A stretch of DNA of 64,000 nt from assembly GCF_000972845.2 (NCBI RefSeq), contig NC_040022.1, forward strand, positions 15,107,403-15,171,402, given 5' to 3'. The translations under genes were made by a program, and so were the position numbers. Position 1 is the first letter of the stretch; each line of letters begins with the position of its first letter. Source of the DNA: Larimichthys crocea (lineage: Eukaryota > Chordata > Actinopteri > Sciaenidae). The notes beneath the pieces are model-generated. The model had not been told where the DNA came from, made no database searches, and saw nothing but the letters and a program-made list of their open reading frames with translations. Below, piece after piece: positions 47,641 to 57,800 of this stretch.

Positions 47641-50165
47641 CTTCAAGTTGAACCTATGTACAGCACAAAGACAAGAGCACACTTCTTTGTAACAGGCACA
47701 TTTAGTAGTTCAGTCCACAGTACCGTTGAGCTAATTTATTTTCCTGCAGCATCATGTAGCAGTACTGAATTTTGGCACTCTGAATCTTTTGCTGTTCTAC
47801 ACTATAGTTGTAGTCCTCCAATGGAAATGCTCAGTGGTTGATAATGCTGATGATTTGTCTGTAACCTGAGCTAAAGTGGAGTCAGATCAACGTGGCAGAT
47901 GTTCCTTGAATCAGTAGTAACTGCACAAGGGTGGAAAGTAATGCATCATATCTGACAGAATTAAAGAAAACAGATGGTGAGCAGCCAGGTCAGATTGCAC
48001 TCCATGCATATATAGTTATACATACAGTACAGTACTGGTAAAAAATATTAAAAAGTACTGTCCTCTGTTTGTTTTTCCTTGATACCACAAATGACCTAAA
48101 AAAGGGGTGAAACAGTCAGCCAGCTGTTTTCCCGCATTATCAACGGTCATAAATTCCAGTTGGTCTCATGCATTGACCCAGAGCATGCTTAGGAGAAGAG
48201 ATAAAGAGTGCAGATGCTACAAAAATATTGAAAAATCGCCGGTGTTAGCTTTTCTCCCTTGTTTCCTTTTTCCTCGACATATCTTTGATTCACTTCCCGT
48301 GAATGTTTCCTTTTTTCCTGCTCCAGCTGTGTCATCACCTCACATTTTCTGATCTACAGTGATATCTCCCTTTTTAAGCTTTATTTTTGCTCCGTACTAA
48401 ATATTATTATTACACTCATTACTGACATGTTTTATTTTTTTTTTAAGTTATACTTTGTCTTTTTTTATATAATTGAATGTTCATTGTATTATACATTGCC
48501 TTAGCGTGTCTGTTCCATATCAATGTTAGTTCATTGGTGTACTGGGCTTGTGGGTGGTTTTATAAATTTGAGAAGCCTTTGTAGATCAAACTTCGAAGAC
48601 TGCTCTGAATAAGTGGTGTGCATGTTTTGGTATGTATGCATGTATGTGACTTTTATGACTCGGTCTGGTCTGCTTGTTGGAGCCAAGGAGGTTTTATCAA
48701 AGAGTGGCAGTGTAAGCATTGCATTACTGCTAGCTTCTGTCAATAGAACTTTTCACACTTGACGCACCTCTCACATGTGCACTCACACGTAAAAATGTAA
48801 CTCGGGGTAACCGTAGATACCTCCAGGTGTGTTTGTGTGCATGTGTCTTTACTGGTCAGCTAAAGGTGTGTGGAGGTGTAGCACTCACACAGGGAGGGAC
48901 TTCTAAATGACAAGGATGATGTGGCTCATGGTCAGTAAAGGTCACCTTTTACTACAATTGGTGTTGATAGACTAGAGATATTGCTGTGAATATAACTTTA
49001 ATATGTTTTCTTTGTTTTACTTGTATTTAAATATATCTCTTTCTTGGTTATTATTGTTTTTTTTTCTGTAACTGAGAGCCCCAATTGTGCACTTTGACAG
49101 AATCCTGTTAAATGTAGAATAATATGACGATGATTTCCTTTTTTACTGTATCAGTAAATGTTCTTTGCTTTCATGTGACGTATGGGAGAGACAATAGAAG
49201 GGCCTGTCAGCTTCTCCTGTTGGCTGCTACCTGCTAATGATCTGATATTTTAACAAAAACAACTAACCCTCTGACAAGAGAACACGTAAGATCAGTGGAA
49301 CGTGTTTTTCTGTCTCATTCACAACAACAGTTGAAAGAATTTCAGCTTAAACTATCCTCCAGGCATTTTCGTAGAAAGAGGAGGTTAGTGGCAGGTCTTC
49401 AGTAGTAGAACAGAAACGAGAAAGGAAAACATCCTCAGGCTGACCCAGAGTCCTTCGCAGAACTACATACTTGGGTAACTCTGGAGGCCAACAAGAGGAC
49501 GCTGAGGGGCAAGAAAATGGTAAAGCAAAAAAGAGTGGGAGTTAGATAAATACTGAGAGAGAGAGCGAGAGAGAGTTTGAGTGTGTGTGCGTCTGTGATT
49601 TCACTGAGTGTTTACTCACAACATTATCTAATGTTGATTTATTGATTTTCTTATAGCTATATAGAGGATTTCATACTTTGCTTACTTTGATTGTTCTTGT
49701 TGATTTTGCTTTGTTTGTGTGTGTGTTGTGGTGAGTAGTGGGTTTGTTGCCAACATATATATATTTTTTTGTATTTTTCCCCAAAAAAGAAGAGCTGAGG
49801 GTTGAATATGAATACAGATGTAAGCCAAAGTGGATTTGTTTCAATCCCAAAGGAGATTTTTGTTGAAAACAAAATGGGTAAATTGTGCTTGCATGCATGA
49901 TGGTGGGTTTTTAACCTGTTGCAGAACGCTGCCCTATGTGCCTTTTTAATTTAAAAAAAAAAAAAGAGTGACAAGTGGGGAATTAATTCACACCGTTTTG
50001 ATATAAAATGTTCTTATCGTATGTCTGATGTGATATTTTAACAATTTCTCCTTAGATGCTCTTTGTTTGCGAGAAAGTTTTGGATTTTTGTAAACCGCAG
50101 TATGTTGAAATGTAATGGTTGACTTGTGTAAGAGAAACATCAATAAAGTTTTTCTTTCTTTACAC
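47578..50165 (+). other. klhl24: klhl24 3' UTR with polyadenylation signal
   Basis: The TGA at 47575-47577 is followed by a CA microsatellite (47597-47635) and 2.5 kb of AT-rich sequence with no open frame of note. AATAAA at 50142-50147, followed by a TTTTTCTTTCTTT stretch, is the best polyadenylation signal. An ATTTA-rich patch near 49025-49040 could be an AU-rich element. Confidence 0.65.
47597..47635. repeat. (CA)n microsatellite in the klhl24 3' UTR
   Basis: Uninterrupted CA run beginning about 20 nt after the klhl24 stop codon. Confidence 0.95.
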
Positions 50166-51657
50166 TTCATACGTGTGTGTCCTGTCTCATCTGTAAAAAC
50201 TGTTTAAGAATGAAATAATACAGAAAAATAACATTTAAATAACGAGTTAACACTGGATTGTGTCTCACCTAATAGCACATGAAAGTTACTTCCACAAGTT
50301 CTGTACCGTATCTTTCTCTCCATATGACAGCACTGTGTTTAACTGGATGGTTAATTCATGATGTGAAAATATGGTATGGATCATCTTCAGTGCAGCTTTT
50401 GATATAAAATATTCTTTTTCAACCAAGCTTTTGAGTTTCCACTCAATACGAAAGAAGTCCGAAGACTGTGATGAAAAGCAGCTGTTACACTGGACGTGAT
50501 AGATGAGCTGGGTATTTTCATTTCAATTAGCATCGCCACATTGGTCTTCACACGAAATCACACGAATGAATATTCAGACCATAAAAATGTGCAAGACAGA
50601 GCAGAAGTGATTATATACATTATTGCACCCGCAGCTGTTGTCACCAGCAACACCACAAGTTTTAATGAAGACTCAGACAGATTTTTATCGCACAACCAAC
50701 AGCAAGAAATAAAAACATGAGATCTTATTAAACGTCCTGGAATCTGATCCATATGCCAGCTCCTCTTCTTTTATTTCATCAAGGGATGAATCAATCATAT
50801 GATGACGATTTAATGAGCCATTGTGTTGAACAAGAAAACACTATATAAAACCAGCCGCACTACTTCAAGCTAGGATTGAGCAACTCGTGCTGCAGTAAAC
50901 ACCCGTAAGGCTCTTTCTGTTGTGTCTTGTGTTTTATATACTCCATATTAGGTTTTGGTTCATCTTAACCACAAACATTCTTCTCATAGATTATTATGGG
51001 CGCATTGTATTTATATTCACATGAAACAATGCAGAAAGAATTCACATACACACACTCACAGACAAGAAAACACTATATATCACAGCTCATGTCAGTGCTT
51101 GCTTATAAGACATTTGGTACTGTCACCTCACACCCACACGATCGAGCATAAATCAATGACCCACTCTGGTACTGTGGTAGACGGAACTGTTCTGGCCTTA
51201 ATAAAAAGGATAGATTTACCTAAATGGTGTCTTATGTTGTGATGTTCAACAGACAAGGAAATTATGTTCTGCCTGTTAAAGTATCTCTTGGCAATTGAGC
51301 CGCTTTTATACATGCAAGAGAGGCCTTTTATATTGTTTACTACTGAGTTGAAAAGGTCATAGAGTTAGGAGCTCTTGAGAGATTGATTCATTGCAGGGTA
51401 ATAATCAGAATTATGCATAATTACAAAACCCTCTGAAACTGAAACACAATTGTGATGTACCAGGAAGCTTGATGATAATAAGGTGTGTGTGTAACTGATT
51501 CCTGATCATCACAAACTGGTTCCCTCTTCTTGTCATGTGTTGGCTCCCTGCTGCCAAGCTTAAACATGCAGTAACACATAATATAGCCATAGCTGCTATC
51601 CTGGCTTAAAAACAAGCATATGCACATTGTTGTCCTAAAAGAAATCACTGACAGATG
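50166..51657. other. Intergenic region, possible orphan promoter
   Basis: AT-rich sequence between the klhl24 poly(A) site and a transposon cluster. TATATAAA at 50842-50849 is followed at about 60-70 nt by a donor-like CACCC|GTAAGG (50910). An AATAAA occurs near 51199. No open frame resembles a protein. It could hold a small non-coding transcript. Confidence 0.3.
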
Positions 51658-51658
51658 G

Positions 51659-51954
51659 TTTGATTGATTGATTGTTTTATTTTGAATATGCAAAAAATAA
51701 AAAATATGGCAAAACATTTGAACATAGAAATACATATTTGAAAAGGAGTGAGAAGAAACTTATAAACTCCCACCCCTTCTCTTTTAATAATAAGTCACAA
51801 TACCTGCAACTTGTTTAAATATTCCTGATACTTATAGATAAATAGAATACATCCCTGACTTTGTATTACAAAAAAACTAACAAAATAAATAAATAAAACC
51901 TGCATATACACTTAATACAATACATACACACAGACATGAAACCAGAAGTTCACA
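51659..51954 (-). mobile_element. LINE 3' end (3' UTR and tail), minus strand
   Basis: Read on the minus strand it runs through GAAGGGGTGGGAGTTTATAA and TTCTTCTCACTCCTTTTC, then ends in TTCAAAATAAAACAATCAAT repeats (TTGATTGATTG on +, from 51659). This is the usual shape of fish non-LTR retrotransposon 3' ends. It continues on the far side of the Tc1 insertion (53277-53640). Confidence 0.6.
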
Positions 51955-51956
51955 TA

Positions 51957-53274
51957 GACTGTATAAAAAGACACATATTCCTTTTTTTCTCACTGTCTGA
52001 CATGAAATCAGACAATCACTTTTCCTGTTCTAGGTCCGCTAGGATTACAAAAATTATTTCTATTTGCTATAAATGGCAGAATAATGAGAGATGAATTTTT
52101 TAGACATTTTTTTATTACTTTCTTCAAAGTCAGAAGTTTACATACACCAAGATTACTATGCCTTTAAACAGTTTGGGAAAGCCCAGCTGATGATGTCATG
52201 TCTTTAGAAGCTTCTGATAGGTTTATTGACAACATTTGAGTTAATTAGAGACACACCTGTGGATGTATTTTAAGGCACACCTGAAACACACTGCTTCTTT
52301 GTAACATCATGGGAAAGTCAAAAGAAATCAGCCAAGATATCAGGAAGAGACTTGTGGACTTGCACAAGTCTGGTTCATCCTTGGGTGCAATTTCCAGATG
52401 CCTGAAGGTGCCACGTTCATCTGTTCAAACAATTATACGCAAGTATAAACACCATGGGAATGTCCAGCCATCATACCGCTCAGGAAGGAGACGGGTTCTG
52501 TGTCCCAGAGATAAACGTGCTTTGGTCTGAAATGTGCATATCAACCCAAGAACAAAAGCAAAAGACCTTGTGAAGATGTTGGCTGAAGCTATTAAGAGTG
52601 TGACACTATCCACAGTAAATTGAGTACTGTACCGACATGGGCTGAAAGGCCACTCTGCCAGGAAGAAGCTATTAGTCCAAAAGAAACATAAAAAAGCCAG
52701 ATTACAGTTTGCAAATGCACACAGGGACAAAGACCTTAATCTCTGGAGACATGTCCTGTGATCTGACGAAACTAAAATCGAACTGAAAAGAACAATATGT
52801 GGAAACATTGAAGCAACATCTCAAAGTTAAAGCTTGGGCACAAATGGGTGTTCCAAATGGACAATGTCCCGAAGCATACTGCTAAACTGGTTACAAAGTG
52901 GCTTAGGATAACAAAGTCAATGTTTTGCAGTGGCCATCACAAAGCCCTGATCTCAATCCTATTGAAAATGTATGGGCAGAGCTGAAAAGGCATGTGAGAG
53001 CAAGGCGGCCTACAAAGGCAGCTCAGTTACACCAGTTCTGTCAGGAGCAATGGGCCAAAATTCCTGCAAACTCTCTGGTACCAAATACTAATGAAATATA
53101 TGTAAACTTCTGACTTAGAAGGAAGTATTTAAAAAAATCCTTCACTTATTCTGGCATTTAGCAAATAGAAATAATTTTGGTAATCTTAACGGACCTAAAA
53201 CAGGAAAAGTGATTGTCTGATTTTATGTCAGACAGTGAGGGGGAAAAAAAGCATATGTGTCTTTTTATACAGTG
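51957..53274 (+). mobile_element. Tc1/mariner (Sleeping Beauty-like) DNA transposon, inactive
   Basis: The element is 1318 bp, flanked by TA at 51955-51956 and 53275-53276, the canonical Tc1 target duplication. The inverted repeats are about 195 bp. Both outer ends carry ACTGTATAAAAAGACACATA and both inner ends carry AGTCAGAAGTTTACATA, the direct-repeat arrangement of the Sleeping Beauty group. The two arms are well matched but not identical (for example CCGCTAGGATTAC against CCGTTAAGATTAC), so the insertion is old. The internal transposase is broken and partly deleted (see the pseudogene at 52309-53113). Confidence 0.9.
52309..53113 (+). pseudogene. Tc1-type transposase, broken
   Basis: The first 73 codons (52309-52530) encode the paired-like DNA-binding head, starting MGKSKEISQDIRKRLVDLHK and including the SGSSLGAISRCL helix-turn-helix and GRRRV motif, then a stop. 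The C-terminal end is recognisable at 52925-53113 ([17 protein letters not shown]), including the region of the last catalytic acid. The part between about 52780 and 52850 is much shorter than in intact relatives, so most of the central catalytic domain is deleted. Several frame breaks also occur. It cannot make a working transposase. Confidence 0.9.
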
Positions 53275-53276
53275 TA

Positions 53277-53640
53277 TGTTTCAACTGCACATACATGCAC
53301 GAAGAGAAACAATAAAAAAAACCTCCCTCATCCCTGTACCTCTTAAAAATAGTGTCTTTGTACCTCATTTTAAACTGTTTCATGTTTGGACATTGCTTCA
53401 ACTCCATGGTTAACCTGTTCCATAGTCTCACCCCACCAACTGAAACACAAGCTTTAAAGCTTTTAGCTTTAAACATTATTTGAGCAGTTTGATATTACAC
53501 AATGTCTGTAAATTTTAGAAACTGTATAAATAAGGGGTTTGTGCGTTCCTGATAGCCTGATAGCCAATGTTGTGTATGATTCGTATTGCTTTTTTGAATG
53601 GTGGTTAGTGGCTGTAGAGATGTTTTATGGTCGTCACAAT
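53277..53640 (-). mobile_element. LINE remnant: end of reverse-transcriptase ORF and start of 3' UTR
   Basis: The minus-strand reading of 53476-53330 gives KACVSVGGVRLWNRL and MKQFKMRYKD. Further upstream, near 53618-53560, it gives TIQKKAIRIIHNIGYQ. Both phrases are typical of the C-terminal end of non-LTR retrotransposon reverse transcriptases in fish and invertebrates. Stops and frame shifts break the frame. With 51659-51954 it forms one LINE 3' end split by the Tc1 element. The clade is not assigned. Confidence 0.6.
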
Positions 53641-53799
53641 TCTGCCATACAGTGAATTTCCATTGAATCGGTCATTATTGAAGATGACGATGAAGATGAA
53701 GATATATATCCCTCAATGGGGAAATTCTTTTTTTTTTTTTCTATTTTTATTTACATGCATTTTAACTCGGACACACACACATGCAGTACAATGGCATAG

Positions 53800-53991
53800 A
53801 CATGCAAATGTGGAGAGAGATGGTGGAGTGATGGGCAGCCAGCCAGACCAGCGCCCAGTGAGCAGTTGGGGGGATCGGTGCCTTGCTCAAGGGCACCTCG
53901 GCAGTGCCCAGTCCACCTTCCATATTCATGTGGGACTTGAACCGGCCACCCTCCGGTTTCCAAGCCAAGTCCCTATGGACTGAGCTACTGT
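53800..53991 (-). repeat. tRNA-derived SINE, minus strand
   Basis: The minus-strand head reads AGTAGCTCAGTCCATAGGGA (box A, around 53976-53990) and CCGGTTCAAGTCCC (box B, 53931-53946). The body includes GGGCACTGCCGAGGTGCCCT, a phrase common to percomorph SINEs. The 3' limit is uncertain and could reach the A-rich stretch at 53730-53760. Its 5' end abuts a U1 snRNA pseudogene with no intervening base. Confidence 0.8.
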
Positions 53992-54147
53992 CAGGGGAGA
54001 GCGCGAACGCAGTCCCCCACTACCAGAAATTATGCAGTCGAGATTCCCACATTTGGGGAATTCGCAGGGGTCAGCACAGCCGGAGTGCAAAGGCTGAGCC
54101 TCGCCCTGGGTGAACCACCTTCTTGATCATGGTATCTCCCCTGCCAC
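53992..54147 (-). pseudogene. U1 snRNA pseudogene
   Basis: Read on the minus strand this is about 156 nt of the 164-nt U1 snRNA: GGCAGGGGAGATACCATGAT (start of stem-loop I), AGGGCGAGGCTCAGCC, GCACTCCGGCTG (stem-loop II, U1A loop slightly changed), CAAATGTGGGAA (stem-loop III), the Sm site in GCATAATTTCTGGTAG, and stem-loop IV ending CTCTCCCCTG. The first 8-9 nt, including the ACUUACCUG that pairs with 5' splice sites, are replaced by unrelated sequence. One base of the AATTTCCCC run is lost and both protein-binding loops carry a change. It therefore cannot work as a normal U1 and looks like a retro-copy. Confidence 0.88.
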
Positions 54148-54149
54148 AC

Positions 54150-54851
54150 TAAAGGGCTAAATATTTGAAGAATTATATCATGGGAGCATGCATGTATGGA
54201 CGAGGTGTTGTTATAATCACATCTTTCCACTGAACAAATACAAATAAAGATGAACATTGAGCAGTATCGTCTGTTCTGTAGAACAGCGGCGCCTGCTGGC
54301 TGTTTCTCTGAAGTGCAAGGCTAAACTCTGCACTGTTTAGCCTACTTGTCCACCTCGGGATTTAGCCATTTACTGAACACAAAGTGTGTAAAATTAATAT
54401 AGCATAACGCAAGGGACATGCTCTCACTGAATTAAAAACACACGCCTCACAAAGAAACGTTGTTCCGCAGCACAGGCCACTCCAGTAAGTTTGCATTTCA
54501 GACAGGTTGAGTCGGGTTTGTCTACAAAATGAAGTGGCTAACGTTAGCAAACACGGATAGCCGTTGCTAAGCGCTACCGGCTGCACGAGCTACGGATTTC
54601 TCCCGACACGGAGCTCGTGGGACACGTAAAAAAAAAACGTTAAATGTTTTTTTGTTTAAGTGAGCGTCATTGCAGGCTGTGGTTTCCTCAAACAATGTGA
54701 GAAACAGTGACAGACGGTTCGCTGAGCCACATTAGCACAACTAGCCAGTGCTGCTAGCCGGCTAACTCGATGCTAATCACAAGTGGGAGCGTGGATGGCT
54801 AACGTGAGCTGTGTTTATTATTGTCCTCTATTCTTCTCTCCACAGGCAGCT
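54150..54851 (+). promoter_or_regulatory. yeats2: yeats2 promoter and 5' UTR region
   Basis: CpG content rises between about 54280 and 54790. GCTAAC/GTTAGC words cluster here (54537-54548, 54752-54780, 54797-54803). The coding exon follows the acceptor CTCTCCACAG ending at 54845, so at least one non-coding exon must lie upstream. Its donor could be near 54629 or 54803, which I cannot decide. Confidence 0.5.
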
Positions 54852-57800
54852 ATGTCAGGGGTTAAAAGGAAAATAGAAGGCAATGATCCCGACTATGAGG
54901 ACATTTCTCTGGTCCAAAACAGTAAGAGAAACAAAGCAGCCGAACATAATGGTAAGTTCATAAATGCAGTACACCTGCTTTACATGTCGTGACAGTTCAC
55001 AGCTAACTGTCTTTAATGTCTCTGTCCCCCTTTTATGATTTTTTTTTTCAGCCCGAGAAGCAGCAGTGCAGAAGATTGAGACCATCATCAGAGAGCAGTT
55101 TTCTTTGGAGATGAAGAACAAAGAGCATGAGATAGATGTGATAAGTCAGGTATCTGGATGACAGCTGTGCTGTGTGATACTGTATTTAACTTTCAGTAAA
55201 AAGTGAATAAATACAGAAAGTAACTGAGTAAAGTTTGTTGTATGTTTACAGTATAAAACAGAATATTTGAGTTGTTTTGTCATTTTGCAGCGGCTCAATG
55301 AAGCCCGGAGGATGATGGACAAGCTGAGGGCATGCATAGTGGCCAATTACTACGCTAATGCAGGAATGACGAGGCTCACAGAGGTAAATTCCAATATATT
55401 CAAACTCAGGTGGCTGTCAGTAACCACCACCGACACCACCACAGTATCCGCAGCAACCAGCATTTCTTCTGTGTCCCAGCACACCTCAAAGAGCGACCCC
55501 GCCGTGCTGAACCATCCGGCCATCCGGCGGTTCCTGGAGTCCCCATCGCGTTCCTCTTCCCCGCTCAACCAGGGCTCCGACACTCCTTCTCTGGCCCACT
55601 CTGAGTCTGAGTCCCTCTCACAGCAAGGAGAGGGCGCTGAGAGGGATGGTGAGGGAGCGTGGCGAGAGGACGGCGGCAGGCAGGAGCGCAGGCCTGGACG
55701 CAACACAGGCAAAGTGAGTTCAGCTGCCAAAGATGACAGGGGTTATGGATTATTTGACGAACACAAAGCAGGTACCCGCATTATTCTTGCATCTTATTTA
55801 TCTGTCATCAAGCCTGTTATGTCTTCATTATTTGTCATAGGACACATTTGGTGTGCCATTGTCCATTGGAGCAGAGCAGAGGGTGACATACCACACTACT
55901 GGAAGTGAGGCCTCTAGACTCTATGCAAAGAAGACAATCGTAGTGGGGAATGTGTCCAAGTACGTAACCAAACTAAGAAAAAGTTTTACTCAGTCAGTCA
56001 TATTTTTGAATTGGTGTGTTGTAGAGCAGGTCTTTTCCCATTTCTAGAGCTTAGGCGCCTCTCAGGGAAGCCATGAGACTTTTAAAATGCATCGATTTTC
56101 TTCTTTTTCTTCTCCTTTTTTATATTGAATATGTCTAGATTGCTGGTAGTCATTCCTTTTTATTTTTTAGTGCGTCACAAGTCTGAAACACAACCATGCA
56201 ATCATAACATCAAAGTTTGTATTTTCATCAATCTCTCTGAAACATCCAAATTTCCCTTTGTTAAAACGATGTTGAACTGTTGAAATCAATGCGGTCTATG
56301 TAGTCATAGAAACTCATATCATTTGAAGTACTGAGTAGCCAGATGTTTTCCTCGGCTTTTCACAAAGGAATTTGGGAATAGGTGAGACCTACGAATAAGT
56401 TACAAGCCCTAGAGGTGGTGTTGTATACTTTTAAAACGTCACAGTCAAATGATTTGGCGTCAGAAATCAATCAAAATAAAACTCAAAAGTTGTTGTAATA
56501 TATTTTGGCTGAGCGCTAAATCTGTTTGTTAATATATAATATACTTGAATGCAAAATGTCAGATAAACTGTGCACCAGAGGAGCTGTTTTCCACTGCCTC
56601 TTGAAAACAGGTATGTCGTAGTGTTTTCAAAGCGGAGATCATGGTTGAATTTGTCTTGTTTTTGCATGACTGCACTCTGAAGAGCTGAGCTGATAATTCG
56701 GTTCTGCTACAAGCCCAGTCTTGATGCAGTTTCATTTATTTCCCCCTGGGCATGAACTGTCGGATAACTGGCAGTTCCTGGAGATCGCTTGGTGCTTCGT
56801 AGTACGAGGTCCATGTTAACTTTTGGGGGCTTGATTGACAAAGCACATGTCTCATGTACATGAGGGCTAAATGGGACGGATCTCTCCTGTGCTACAGTGC
56901 ATGAAAGGACCAGTGTGTAAAATTTGGCTTTATTCATTTACAGAATCTGGCAGATATTGAGTATAATATGCATACGTATGGTCTTATTAGTGTATAATCC
57001 CCTAAAAATATGTGATCATGCAGGGCTTTTTTTTTTTAATCTGTTTTTAAATGAAACTTCCGTTTGTCTTTCTCAAATCACCTGACCACTGTACATCATC
57101 TCTTACGTTTACTGGTGCTAATTCTTTATTCCCGTTGGTTTGTTTTTCCTCTTTTGTCTCTCACCCTCAGGTACATTCCCCCAGATAAGCGGGAAGAAAA
57201 TGACCAGTCGACCCATAAATGGATGGTATACGTCAGAGGCTCCAGGAGGGAACCCAGCATCGACCACTTTGTAAAGAAAGTCTGGTTCTTCTTGCATCCC
57301 AGCTACAAACCCAACGACCTAGTCGAAATCAGGTTCGTGCCCGTCTGGTTTTCCAAGTGTGTGTGTTTGCGTGTGTAAATGTTCCTCAGTCACATTATCT
57401 GATACAGGCAGGGCTCTAAATTAACACTTGAGACAAACTTCTTCTATTAATATTTGCCCTCACAATGTTTACTTCTACCTTAATTATTGTTATTATTATT
57501 CCAGATCAATCAGTAGTTTGCCCCACCTCTTTCCATGCACCAGTTGCAAAGCTGAAGGCAGTAAGGAAACTGTTTTGGTGTTTTGACATGGCACCTGGAT
57601 GTATGTAAGAGACTGTTTTTGTCATCAGCTGGTGTTTATTTCAGCACAATCTTTAGATGAGCCACTAAATGCAAAACTGCCTGCTGATATTCACATTCTG
57701 TGACAAAAACACAGCACTAAACAGAATAAAAACCCTTAAATATACAATGCCACCTTGTGGATATTTGACAGTGCAGCTCATCCAGTCTCGTCCCCCATCA

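Noticed and set aside
53992..54147. Functional U1 snRNA gene
   Set aside because: The 5' end that pairs with splice sites is missing and both protein-binding loops are altered.
55384..55409. A 26-nt intron ending at CTCAG in yeats2
   Set aside because: Far below the minimal vertebrate intron length. The acceptor at 55479 gives exact length agreement with human YEATS2.
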